Below are positions 1 through 7,995 of a DNA stretch of 64,000 bases, piece by piece. Position numbers and translations under genes: made by a program. This stretch comes from Paraburkholderia sp. Ac-20340 (lineage in GTDB: Bacteria; Pseudomonadota; Gammaproteobacteria; Burkholderiales; Burkholderiaceae): contig NZ_JAAGPR010000009.1 of the NCBI RefSeq assembly GCF_017104965.1, forward strand, positions 186,001 through 250,000, written 5' to 3'. Each line of letters opens with the position of its first letter. Position 1 is the stretch's first letter. The notes under the pieces were generated by a model. That model made no database searches. It worked only from the letters and a program-made list of their open reading frames with translations, and was not told the origin of the DNA.

Positions 1-634
1 GCGCTTCGTGCAGGGCGCGCGGCGAGGCAATGCCGCCGCATTCCAGCATCAGGCGCGGCATCGAAATGCCACGCGCAGCGGCCGCCGCTTCGAGCGCCTT
101 GTACTCGATCGAGTTCTTGTCCGGCCTGGTGAGCAGACCCAGCGCCTTGTCCTTGAGCGCTTCCGGCAGCTTGCCGGCCTTCATCTCGTCTTCGTAGCCG
201 GCCTGCACGAGCGCCTGCTGGCGCTTGCGCTCCAGCGACGCCAGCGCCATCTTGAGCTGCTCTTCAGGCGCGCGCTGATACTGGCCGCGGCCCTTGCGGC
301 GGAAGTACACGGGCGAGCCGTGCAGACGCAGCACGAGCGCAGCGCGCTCGACCGGGCCGTAAGTCTCGCCGAAGTACTCGCTCGCGAGCGCCGTATAGAC
401 AAATTCGTCGGCGGGCGCGCATTCCCACAGGAAATCGAGATCGATCTCCTGCGCGGCGGCGTCGGCCTGTTCCAGCAGATCGCCGGCGGCGGGCTTCTCG
501 AATTCGATCAGCACGTCTTTTGCGCGCACCTTGGCGCGGCGTCCGCCCGGCAACTCGACCTGGAACGCATCGCCCTGCTTCGACAGCACGCTGCCGGCCT
601 TGAAACTGCCCGATTCCTCAAAGAAAACGTTCAC
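1..634 (-). CDS. RNB-domain (RNase II family) exoribonuclease, N-terminal part only
   Basis: The first 211 codons of a gene that runs out of the window; the C-terminal catalytic part is not visible. The product begins MNVFFEESGSFKAG and has a small beta-rich N-terminal region (KAGSVLSKQGDAFQVELPGG) of the kind that precedes the RNB domain in a beta/gammaproteobacterial RNase II-like family. A charged helical region follows (LASLERKRQQALVQAG). By family it would degrade single-stranded RNA 3' to 5'. I chose a GTG start at 634 because the homologous N-terminus begins there and no ATG is in frame nearby. The identification rests on remembered similarity of the N-terminal region, because the catalytic aspartates lie outside the window. 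Confidence 0.75.
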   Translation of the reverse strand, partial: MNVFFEESGSFKAGSVLSKQGDAFQVELPGGRRAKVRAKDVLIEFEKPAAGDLLEQADAAAQEIDLDFLWECAPADEFVYTALASEYFGETYGPVERAALVLRLHGSPVYFRRKGRGQYQRAPEEQLKMALASLERKRQQALVQAGYEDEMKAGKLPEALKDKALGLLTRPDKNSIEYKALEAAAAARGISMPRLMLECGGIASPRALHEA

Positions 635-752
635 TCAACACTCTCGTTCAGTCTTGCTCTCACCGGCCAGGCGCGGCGCGCCCAGGCGGTGCTGCTGTAT
701 ACATATAGACGCTCGCGCGAAACGCGAACGGCGCGACGCCCAAGGTTTTTCC

Positions 753-1328
753 CTAAACTGCGTCGCAGAACCGGATGACTTCGTCGACGTAATCGGCGAA
801 TTCGCTGATGCCGTGGTCACTGCCTTCGATCAGGTGCGTGACGACACCGGGATAGTGCGCCAGCATCTCGCGGTAATCGAGCACTTCGTCGCCGGTCGCG
901 GCGATCAGATAGTAGCGCTGCGGCTGGGTGATCTGCATAACGGCCAGCGCACGCAACTCGTCAAGATGACGCGGCTCGACGACGATACTGCCGCCGCCGT
1001 GCCAGAGCGGCTGCTCGCCCAGATACTTCGACAGATCGCGATCCGGCACGACCGCCGGATTCAGCAGCGCGGCGCGCCAGCCGTGCTTTTCGGCCAGATA
1101 CGTGGCGAAAAAGCCGCCCAGCGAGCTGCCGATCAACGTAATACGCTCGCCGGCTTTGGCGTGGGCGCGGATTTCGCTTTCGATCTGCGCGACGGCTTCG
1201 GCGGGCGAAACCGGCAGCGTCGGGCACAACCACTCGCCCTTGCGGCCCAGTTCGGCCATGCGCGCCGCCATCAGGCGCGCCTTGAACGACTGCGGCGAGG
1301 AACGGAAACCGTGCAGATAGACGATCAC
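753..1328 (-). CDS. YqiA/YcfP-family alpha/beta hydrolase (putative esterase)
   Basis: A 191-residue protein. It has the compact YqiA/YcfP fold: an LHGF oxyanion-type motif at residues 5-8, the nucleophile elbow GSSLGG with Ser69, an acid candidate Asp147 in ATGDEVLD, and a catalytic His172 in GSDHGI. Members of this family hydrolyse short acyl esters in vitro; the physiological substrate is unknown. The GTG start at 1328 overlaps the mpl stop by four bases (GTGA). That supports this start over an upstream in-frame one and suggests translational coupling to mpl. The protein is cytoplasmic, with no signal peptide. Confidence 0.88.
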   Translation of the reverse strand: MIVYLHGFRSSPQSFKARLMAARMAELGRKGEWLCPTLPVSPAEAVAQIESEIRAHAKAGERITLIGSSLGGFFATYLAEKHGWRAALLNPAVVPDRDLSKYLGEQPLWHGGGSIVVEPRHLDELRALAVMQITQPQRYYLIAATGDEVLDYREMLAHYPGVVTHLIEGSDHGISEFADYVDEVIRFCDAV

Positions 1329-2728
1329 GTCGCGCTCCGCGCCGCGAGCGCATCGAGCAGCTTCTGATGCACGCCGCCGAATCCGCCGTTGCTCATCACC
1401 AGTACCTGGTCGCCCGGACGCGCGGCGGCGCAAACCGCCTTCACCAGCGCGTCGAGGTCGTGGTAGGCGTGCGCCTTCTCGCCAAGCGGCGCGAGCGCGC
1501 CCGCCAGATCCCAGCCCAGTGCGTCCTTGCCGCTGGGCGCGCCGTAGCCGAACACGAGATCGGCATCGGCGAGACTGGCCGGCAGTTGCGCCTTCATCAC
1601 GCCGAGCTTCATGGTGTTCGAGCGCGGCTCCAGCACGGCGAGAATGCGCGTGGGTTTGCCGGACTCGTCATGACCGACGCGCGTGCGCAGGCCGGCGATC
1701 GTCGTTTCGATCGCCGTGGGATGGTGCGCGAAATCGTCATAGACGGTCACGCCGTCGACGCTGCCGCGCACTTCCATGCGGCGCTTCACATTGCGGAAAC
1801 CGCCGAGCGACTGCGCCGCCTGCGCGGGCGGCACGCCCACGCTGCGCGCGGCGGCAATCGCCGCGAGCGCATTCAGGCGGTTGTGCTCGCCCTGGATCTG
1901 CCAGTCGACCACGCCCACGCGCTCGCTGTCGTGATAGACGGCAAAGCGTTCGTCCACGGTCGCGCCTTCTTCGGCCGGCAGCGCCTGCCAGCCGCCATCG
2001 ACGCCGAAACGCTCGACATCGCTCCACACGCCGCGCGTCAGCACGCGATCGAGCGCTTCGCTGCGGCCGTTCGAGACCACGCGGCCTACGCCTGGCACCG
2101 TGCGGATCAGATGATGGAACTGCGTTTCGATCGCGGCGAGATCGGGGAAGATGTCGGCGTGATCGAATTCGAGATTGTTCAGCACCGCGGTGCGCGGGCG
2201 GTAATGGACGAACTTCGAACGCTTGTCGAAGAACGCCGTGTCGTATTCGTCGGCTTCGATCACGAAGAAGCTCGAATCGGTCAGCCGCGCGGAGATGCCG
2301 AAGTTCAGCGGCACGCCGCCGATCAGGAAGCCGGGATTCATGCCCGCGTCTTCGAGCAGCCACGCGAGCATCGAGCTGGTGGTGGTCTTGCCATGCGTGC
2401 CCGCCACGGCGAGCACCCACTTGTCGCGCAGCACGTGTTCGCCGAGCCACTGCGGGCCGGACGTGTACGGCAGGCCGCGATTGAGGATCTCCTCCATCAG
2501 CGGATTGCCGCGCGACACCACGTTACCGATCACGTAGAGGTCCGGGTTCAGCGCCGTCTGGCTCGCGTCGTAACCTTCGATCAGGCGGATACCCTGCGCT
2601 TCGAGCTGCGTGCTCATCGGCGGATAGACGCCCGCGTCGCAGCCGGTGACCGTGTGGCCCGCACTGCGCGCGAGCACGGCGAGACCGCCCATGAACGTGC
2701 CGCAGATGCCGAGGATATGGATGTGCAT
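1325..2728 (-). CDS. mpl: UDP-N-acetylmuramate:L-alanyl-gamma-D-glutamyl-meso-diaminopimelate ligase
   Basis: Mpl re-attaches the tripeptide L-Ala-gamma-D-Glu-meso-DAP, recovered from old murein, to UDP-MurNAc. It is 467 residues, normal for the family. The N-terminus MHIHILGICGTFMGG is the Mpl form of the Mur-ligase Rossmann motif, and the ATP loop AGTHGKTTT is at 109-117. Asp/Glu-rich central motifs and the C-terminal Mur-ligase domain (YDDFAHHPTAI) are present. An in-frame extension upstream of 2728 exists but has no family character, so I start at MHIH. The gene is followed with a 4-base overlap by the esterase gene. It works with AmpD, encoded about 16 kb away in this window. A minus-strand TACAAT (2835-2840) is a candidate -10 element. 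Confidence 0.96.
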   Translation of the reverse strand: MHIHILGICGTFMGGLAVLARSAGHTVTGCDAGVYPPMSTQLEAQGIRLIEGYDASQTALNPDLYVIGNVVSRGNPLMEEILNRGLPYTSGPQWLGEHVLRDKWVLAVAGTHGKTTTSSMLAWLLEDAGMNPGFLIGGVPLNFGISARLTDSSFFVIEADEYDTAFFDKRSKFVHYRPRTAVLNNLEFDHADIFPDLAAIETQFHHLIRTVPGVGRVVSNGRSEALDRVLTRGVWSDVERFGVDGGWQALPAEEGATVDERFAVYHDSERVGVVDWQIQGEHNRLNALAAIAAARSVGVPPAQAAQSLGGFRNVKRRMEVRGSVDGVTVYDDFAHHPTAIETTIAGLRTRVGHDESGKPTRILAVLEPRSNTMKLGVMKAQLPASLADADLVFGYGAPSGKDALGWDLAGALAPLGEKAHAYHDLDALVKAVCAAARPGDQVLVMSNGGFGGVHQKLLDALAARSAT

Positions 2729-2974
2729 AAGCCTGTCGCGCCGCGCGGGCGTCGTGAACGGGTTGATCGGTTTTTTGGGATGGGTGAAGCGGGACGGCGG
2801 CGCTGACAGGCAGAACCGCCGGGGCAAAGAACGGTATTGTACCCGAGCCATTGGGCCTTTTTCGCCGCAGCGGGCCAGGAGGCGGTCGTGGCGGCTTATG
2901 GTCCGGCCCCACGGCTGACGCGCTGCGCGGGGCCGCCGCCGGGTGGGCCATGCGTTCTCTAGTATGATTAGCGC

Positions 2975-3616
2975 ATGATTCGCAGAGCTCATTTCGATCC
3001 CCAGCGCGTGCGCGAGGAAATCGCCATCGCGGCAGCAAGAATGATTGCCGAGGACGGCCTGGATTACGCCACCGCCAAGCGCAAGGCCGCGCGGCAGGTG
3101 GTGGGGGACACCCGTGTCGAAGGCGTCTGGCTCCCCGACAACGACCAGATCGAGGAAGAAATCCGCGAATATCAGGCCCTGTTTCAGGGCGACAGCCAGC
3201 CGGCGGTGCTGCGGCGTTTGCGCGAGATCGCGCTCGACTGGATGCTCAAGCTCGCGGCCTTCAACCCGTTCCTCACGGGCGCGGTGCTCAACGGCACGGC
3301 GGGCGAGCACTCCGACATCCATCTGCAGATTTTCTGCGACGACGCCAAGGGCGTCGCCATCTGGCTGCTGAACGCGAACGTGCAATATGACGTGTCGGAA
3401 ACCCGCCACTTCGCCGCGCGCGGCTATGTGGAAACGCTGAGCTTCCTGTGGAAGCCGTCGCGTGTCGAGGAACCGGTCGGCATTCACGTGGCGCTCTACA
3501 ATACCGACGACCTGCGCGGCGCCGTGCGCGCCGATGCACGCGGGCGTCTGCCGCGCGCCAATGCGCAGACACTCCAGGCGCTGATCGACGAAAGCGGCGC
3601 CACCTCCACCACCTGA
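2975..3616 (+). CDS. conserved protein of unknown function, nucleotidyltransferase-like motif
   Basis: A 213-residue protein that I recognise only as a conserved betaproteobacterial gene beside mpl; I cannot assign a function. Residues 11-45 form a basic helical segment slightly like the first helix of TetR regulators (AAARMIAEDGLDYA). Residues 102-120 (GAVLNGTAGEHSDIHLQIF) resemble the G-S...S-D-x-D signature of minimal nucleotidyltransferases, but the second acidic position is His116, so normal metal binding is doubtful. No signal peptide or membrane segment is seen. It is divergent from mpl. A TATGAT hexamer at 2964-2969 lies so close to the ATG that the mRNA may be leaderless. Databases sometimes label such neighbours as Mur ligases; nothing in the sequence supports that. 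Confidence 0.85.
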   Translation: MIRRAHFDPQRVREEIAIAAARMIAEDGLDYATAKRKAARQVVGDTRVEGVWLPDNDQIEEEIREYQALFQGDSQPAVLRRLREIALDWMLKLAAFNPFLTGAVLNGTAGEHSDIHLQIFCDDAKGVAIWLLNANVQYDVSETRHFAARGYVETLSFLWKPSRVEEPVGIHVALYNTDDLRGAVRADARGRLPRANAQTLQALIDESGATSTT

Positions 3617-3636
3617 CTCATATAGACAGCGCAGCA

Positions 3637-4203
3637 ATGAACACAAAGCGGATTCTGGCCGGCGTCGCAGTGGCGGCGGTCGCAGCCTGCGGCGGCATTC
3701 TCGCAGGGCACTTTGCAAACGGCGGCGCTGGCAGCACCGCCGCCATCACGAACGCGGACGCGGCAACGGTCAACGGCAAACAAAGCGCGATCGAGCAACT
3801 CTGGACGGCCGCCGTCACCAACCCGGACGGCAAGCCGCAGTCGCTCGCCATCTATAAAGGTCATCCCATTGTGGTGAACTTCTGGGCGTCGTGGTGCGGC
3901 CCGTGCGTCGAGGAAATGCCCGAGCTTTCCGCGCTGCATCGCGAATACGCGAAAAAAGGCATCCAGTTCGTGGGCCTCGGCGTGGATTCGGCGGCCAACA
4001 TCAAGACTTTCCTGAGCAAGGTCAAGGTCGATTACCCCATCTATATCGCCGGTTTTGGCGGCGCTGACGTCGCGCGCGCCTTCGGCAATAACGCCGGCGG
4101 CTTGCCTTACACGGTCGTAATCGACGCGAACGGCGCCGTTCGGTCGACAAAATTAGGCCAAATCAAACCGGACGAGCTTCGGCACACACTTGACGCACTT
4201 TGA
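3637..4203 (+). CDS. TlpA-like membrane-anchored thiol:disulfide oxidoreductase
   Basis: A 188-residue protein. An N-terminal hydrophobic helix (residues about 5-24) acts as signal or anchor, followed by a periplasmic thioredoxin fold. The active site is WCGPC at 86-90 within NFWASWCGPC, and the cis-proline region GGLPYTVVID is intact. Proteins of this TlpA/ResA type reduce periplasmic disulfides, commonly for cytochrome c maturation. It starts 20 bases after the preceding gene and is probably co-transcribed with it. The start was chosen at MNTKRIL because the hydrophobic segment follows directly. Its partner is not identifiable from this window, although a CcsA-like protein is encoded near 20 kb. 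Confidence 0.9.
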   Translation: MNTKRILAGVAVAAVAACGGILAGHFANGGAGSTAAITNADAATVNGKQSAIEQLWTAAVTNPDGKPQSLAIYKGHPIVVNFWASWCGPCVEEMPELSALHREYAKKGIQFVGLGVDSAANIKTFLSKVKVDYPIYIAGFGGADVARAFGNNAGGLPYTVVIDANGAVRSTKLGQIKPDELRHTLDAL

Positions 4204-4397
4204 CGCGGCTGAAACTTTGACCGGGGCTTAGCAGCCGTACGGCACTTTTTGCTGCCGGAATTGACGCAATTGACTGAAGATGAACCTCTCCGAGCCTTAC
4301 CCGGCGAACTGAGGGTCATATCAACCGTTTGGAAAACTAGACAAATTTCTCTAATCGGCGCTAAAGTTCGCGCAATTCCACGGAAAAAGAAGCGACC

Positions 4398-4850
4398 ATG
4401 ACGCGACTGCTGGTTTTGCACGGACCCAACCTCAATCTTCTCGGCACCCGGGAACCGGAGGTCTATGGGCGCGTGACGCTGCCGCAGATCGATCAGGCGC
4501 TCGTCGACCGTGCCGCCGACGCAGGCGTGGAGCTGGCGACGTTCCAGAGCAATCACGAAGGCGCGCTGGTCGACCGCATCCAGGCGGCCCGCACGGAACA
4601 GACGGACTTCATCCTGATCAACCCGGCGGCGTACACGCACACCAGCGTGGCGATCCGGGATGCGCTGGCAGGCGTGGGCATTCCGTTCGTGGAGATCCAT
4701 CTCTCGAACGTGCATCGCCGCGAAGCCTTCCGGCATCACTCGTATTTTTCCGACCAGGCCGAAGGCGTTATCTGCGGCCTCGGCTGGAAGGGTTATCTCT
4801 ACGCGCTCGAATACGCGCTCGACCGGCTCGCTGCCCGGTCGGCCACGTAA
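4398..4850 (+). CDS. aroQ: type II 3-dehydroquinate dehydratase
   Basis: AroQ catalyses dehydration of 3-dehydroquinate to 3-dehydroshikimate in the shikimate pathway. The 150-residue size is typical of the type II dodecameric enzyme. The N-terminal [19 protein letters not shown] carries the catalytic lid arginine and tyrosine. [16 protein letters not shown] and [18 protein letters not shown] carry the substrate Asn and the catalytic His. A weak promoter can be read upstream (TAGACA, 17 bases, CTAAAG). The gene is followed by accB across 102 bases containing a strong hairpin. AroQ next to accBC is a common betaproteobacterial arrangement. Confidence 0.97.
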   Translation: MTRLLVLHGPNLNLLGTREPEVYGRVTLPQIDQALVDRAADAGVELATFQSNHEGALVDRIQAARTEQTDFILINPAAYTHTSVAIRDALAGVGIPFVEIHLSNVHRREAFRHHSYFSDQAEGVICGLGWKGYLYALEYALDRLAARSAT

Positions 4851-4897
4851 CTTCGGCGCCGGATAACCGACGCACTCTGAAAGACAACTCTTATCCC

Positions 4898-4923
4898 GTG
4901 CCGGGACGCGCGCGCCCCGGCAC
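4898..4923 (+). other. stem-loop between aroQ and accB
   Basis: An 8-bp perfect GC-rich stem (GTGCCGGG / CCCGGCAC) with a 10-base GC loop. There is no T-run after it, so it is not a classical terminator. It may stabilise or attenuate the aroQ-accB transcript. Confidence 0.4.
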
Positions 4924-4952
4924 CTCACGTATTCAAGCAAAGGGGCTGCACC

Positions 4953-5420
4953 ATGGATCTACGTAAGCTGAAGACTCTGATCGACCTCGTCTCCGAATCG
5001 GGCATCTCGGAACTCGAAGTCACCGAGGGCGAAGGCAAGGTGCGCATCGTCAAGAACGCGCCGCCGGTCTACGTACAACCGACCGCAGCACAATTCGCAG
5101 CGCCGATGGCCGGCATGCCCGCCGCCGCACCGGCAGCAGCCGGGGAAGCCGCAGCGCCCGCCGCTGCCGCGCCGGCCGTGCCGCAAGGTCACGTCGTGAC
5201 GTCGCCGATGGTCGGCACGTTCTACCGCGCGCCGTCGCCGGGCGCCGACCCGTTCGTGCAGGTTGGCGACACGGTCAAGGAAGGCCAGACGCTGTGCATC
5301 ATCGAAGCGATGAAGCTCCTCAACGAAATCGAGTCGGACGTCGCGGGCGTGGTCAAGGAAATCCTCGTCGAGAACGGCCAGGCGGTCGAATACGGCCAGC
5401 CGCTCTACGTGGTCGCGTAA
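4953..5420 (+). CDS. accB: biotin carboxyl carrier protein of acetyl-CoA carboxylase
   Basis: AccB carries the biotin carboxylated by AccC and presented to the carboxyltransferase, the first step of fatty-acid synthesis. It has 155 residues. The N-terminal conserved segment ([17 protein letters not shown]) is followed by an Ala/Pro-rich flexible linker (about 45-77) and the C-terminal biotinyl domain. Biotin attaches to Lys121 in [11 protein letters not shown] ribosome-binding AAGGGG lies before the ATG. The 188-base gap to accC is longer than in many operons and holds a possible short ORF. Confidence 0.97.
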   Translation: MDLRKLKTLIDLVSESGISELEVTEGEGKVRIVKNAPPVYVQPTAAQFAAPMAGMPAAAPAAAGEAAAPAAAAPAVPQGHVVTSPMVGTFYRAPSPGADPFVQVGDTVKEGQTLCIIEAMKLLNEIESDVAGVVKEILVENGQAVEYGQPLYVVA

Positions 5421-5451
5421 GCACACCCACCCGCAGATCACGAGAGATCGC

Positions 5452-5616
5452 ATGAGCGCGCCGGCGCTTCGCGCGACATCCCTCTGGCGCCGCACCGCCC
5501 TCGCCGGTCGCGGCGCGTGCGGCCACCCGCGCCGCGCGCTCCTCCGGTCCTCCATGGCGGCCCGCCTGCACGGTCATGCGGCGCCCATTGATGAGTCGAA
5601 TACCCACCATGTTTGA
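5452..5616 (+). CDS. possible 54-codon ORF in the accB-accC gap
   Basis: An ATG-started frame of 54 codons ([14 protein letters not shown]...) fills the gap between accB and accC. Its TGA (5614-5616) lies just inside accC, whose ATG is at 5609. A weak purine stretch (GAGAGA) precedes it. The product would be Arg/His/Ala-rich with no recognisable family. It could be a leader peptide that couples accC translation, or a chance open frame in GC-rich DNA; the second is more likely without conservation data. Confidence 0.2.
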   Translation: MSAPALRATSLWRRTALAGRGACGHPRRALLRSSMAARLHGHAAPIDESNTHHV

Positions 5617-6976
5617 AAAAATCCTTATTGCCAATCGTGGCGAAATCGCGCTGCGCATTCAGCGCGCGTGCCGCGAACTCGGCGTCAAGACGGTCGTCGT
5701 CTATTCGGAAGCCGACAAGGAAGCCAAGTACGTCAAGCTCGCCGATGAAGCCGTCTGTATCGGCCCGGCGCCTTCGAACCTGAGCTACCTGAACATGCCG
5801 GCGCTGATCAGCGCGGCGGAAGTCACCGATGCCGAGGCGATTCACCCCGGCTACGGCTTCCTGTCGGAGAACGCCGACTTCGCCGAGCGTGTCGAGCAAT
5901 CGGGCTTCACCTTCATCGGTCCGCGCCCGGAAACGATCCGCATGATGGGCGACAAGGTCACGGCCAAGCAGACCATGATCAAGACCGGCGTGCCCTGCGT
6001 GCCGGGCTCGGAAGGCGCCCTGCCGGACGATCCGAAAGAAATCGTCAAGATTGCGCGCACGATCGGCTACCCGGTCATCATCAAGGCTTCGGGCGGCGGC
6101 GGCGGTCGCGGCATGCGCGTCGTGCACACGGAAGCGGCGCTCGTGAACGCGGTCAACATGACGCGCGAAGAAGCGGGCCGCGCCTTCGGCAACCCGCAGG
6201 TGTACATGGAGAAGTACCTTGAGAATCCGCGTCACATCGAGATTCAGGTGCTTTCCGACTCGTTCAAGAACGCCGTGTGGCTCGGCGAGCGTGACTGCTC
6301 GATGCAGCGCCGCCACCAGAAGGTGATCGAGGAAGCGCCGGCGCCGGGTATCGCGCGCCGCCTGCTCGACCGCATCGGCGATCGTTGCGCCGACGCCTGC
6401 AAGAAGATGGGCTACCTCGGCGCGGGCACGTTCGAATTCCTGTACGAAAACGGCGAGTTCTACTTCATCGAAATGAACACGCGCGTGCAGGTCGAACACC
6501 CGGTCACCGAGCAGATCACCGGCATCGACATCGTGCAGGAACAGATCCGCATCGCCGCCGGCGAGAAGCTCTCGTTCCGCCAGCGCGACATCCAGTTGAA
6601 GGGCCACTCGATCGAGTGCCGTATCAACGCGGAAGATCCGTTCAAGTTCACGCCGTCGCCGGGCCGTCTGACCTCGTGGCACATGCCGGGCGGTCCTGGC
6701 GTGCGCGTCGATTCGCATGCCTACAATGGCTATTTCGTGCCGCCGAACTATGATTCGATGATCGGCAAGCTGATCACCTACGGCGCGACGCGCGAACAGG
6801 CGATCCAGCGCATGCGTATCGCGCTGTCGGAAATGGTCGTCGAAGGCATTTCGACCAACATTCCGCTGCACCGTGAACTGATGCTCGACGCCAAGTTCGT
6901 CGAAGGCGGCACGAGCATTCACTACCTCGAAAGCCGACTGGCCGAGCGCCAGGCTGTGAAGAAGGACGAAGCGTAA
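5609..6976 (+). CDS. accC: biotin carboxylase subunit of acetyl-CoA carboxylase
   Basis: AccC carboxylates the biotin on AccB using ATP and bicarbonate. It is 455 residues, the standard length. It begins [17 protein letters not shown] (biotin-carboxylase N-domain), has the ATP-grasp glycine loop [14 protein letters not shown], and the active-site segments [16 protein letters not shown] and the central HRR region (MQRRHQK). The ATG at 5609 is preferred over the upstream in-frame ATG at 5576, because the family starts [12 protein letters not shown]. prmA follows after three bases. Confidence 0.97.
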   Translation: MFEKILIANRGEIALRIQRACRELGVKTVVVYSEADKEAKYVKLADEAVCIGPAPSNLSYLNMPALISAAEVTDAEAIHPGYGFLSENADFAERVEQSGFTFIGPRPETIRMMGDKVTAKQTMIKTGVPCVPGSEGALPDDPKEIVKIARTIGYPVIIKASGGGGGRGMRVVHTEAALVNAVNMTREEAGRAFGNPQVYMEKYLENPRHIEIQVLSDSFKNAVWLGERDCSMQRRHQKVIEEAPAPGIARRLLDRIGDRCADACKKMGYLGAGTFEFLYENGEFYFIEMNTRVQVEHPVTEQITGIDIVQEQIRIAAGEKLSFRQRDIQLKGHSIECRINAEDPFKFTPSPGRLTSWHMPGGPGVRVDSHAYNGYFVPPNYDSMIGKLITYGATREQAIQRMRIALSEMVVEGISTNIPLHRELMLDAKFVEGGTSIHYLESRLAERQAVKKDEA

Positions 6977-6979
6977 TTC

Positions 6980-7876
6980 ATGAGCTACCGGGAACTGATC
7001 GTCGAGCTCGAGCGTGATCGCGCGGAGGAACTCTCCGACGCGCTGCTCGATCTCGGCGCCCTCTCGGTGTCGGTGGAAGACGCCGACGCCGACACGCCCG
7101 ACGAGCAGCCGCTCTTCGGCGAGCCGGGCCTCACGCCCGAGCGCACCGCGTGGCAGCATTCGCGCGTGATCGCGCTGATCGGCGAGGATCAAGACCCCGC
7201 CGTGCTGCTCGCGGCCGCATCGAACGAACTGGGCCTGCCCGAGACGCCGAAGCACACGCTGCGCGAAGTCGAGGAACAGGACTGGGTGCGTCTGACGCAG
7301 TCGCAGTTCGAGCCGATTCCGATCGGCCAGCGCATCTGGGTCGTGCCCTCGTGGCATGACGCGCCGGACCCCGACGCACTCGTGCTCGAACTCGATCCGG
7401 GCCTTGCGTTCGGCACGGGCAGCCACCCCACCACGCGTCTGTGCATGGAGTGGCTGGAGCAGCACGTCGAGACCGGCAAGTCGCTGCTCGACTACGGCTG
7501 CGGCTCGGGCATTCTCGCGATTCTCGCGCAGAAGTGCGGCGCGAATCCGGTGATCGGCATCGACATCGATCCTCAAGCGGTCGAATCGGCGCGTCACAAC
7601 AGCGAGCGCAACCGCGCGGATGTCACCTACGGCCTGCCGGACGACCTGCAGGCAGGCGAGTTCGACATCGTCGTGGCAAACATTCTTTCGAATCCGCTCA
7701 AGCTGATGGCGTCGATGTTGAGCTCGCGCGTGAAGCCGGGTGGCCGCATTGCGCTGTCGGGCATCCTCGCCCGCCAGGCCGAGGAAGTGGCGCAGGTGTA
7801 CGCGCAGTGGATCGATATTTCGGTCTGGCGCGAGCACGAAGGCTGGGTCTGCCTGGCCGGTACGCGTCGCGCATAA
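6980..7876 (+). CDS. prmA: ribosomal protein L11 methyltransferase
   Basis: PrmA trimethylates lysines and the N-terminus of ribosomal protein L11 using S-adenosylmethionine. The 298 residues comprise an N-terminal substrate-recognition domain (1-about 100) and a C-terminal Rossmann methyltransferase. The latter carries [13 protein letters not shown] as the SAM-binding glycine loop, [12 protein letters not shown] for the ribose hydroxyls, and NILSNPL as the active-site motif. It begins three bases after accC with its ribosome-binding purines inside the accC end, so the two are co-transcribed and probably coupled. Confidence 0.96.
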   Translation: MSYRELIVELERDRAEELSDALLDLGALSVSVEDADADTPDEQPLFGEPGLTPERTAWQHSRVIALIGEDQDPAVLLAAASNELGLPETPKHTLREVEEQDWVRLTQSQFEPIPIGQRIWVVPSWHDAPDPDALVLELDPGLAFGTGSHPTTRLCMEWLEQHVETGKSLLDYGCGSGILAILAQKCGANPVIGIDIDPQAVESARHNSERNRADVTYGLPDDLQAGEFDIVVANILSNPLKLMASMLSSRVKPGGRIALSGILARQAEEVAQVYAQWIDISVWREHEGWVCLAGTRRA

Positions 7877-7995
7877 GCGTACATTTCGCACCTCAAAAGC
7901 CGCCCGCCCGATGGGTGCGGCGGCTCAAGTCGTTAAGCGTCGTGGATTGCCATTAGAATGGCGGGTATCGCCAACCATCCGGGTCCACGGCACAC

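Noticed and set aside
695..710. A LexA-like palindrome CTGTATACATATAGAC
   Set aside because: It has the CTGT half and an AT core but ends GAC instead of CAG. It is more likely just the AT-rich promoter of the RNase gene.
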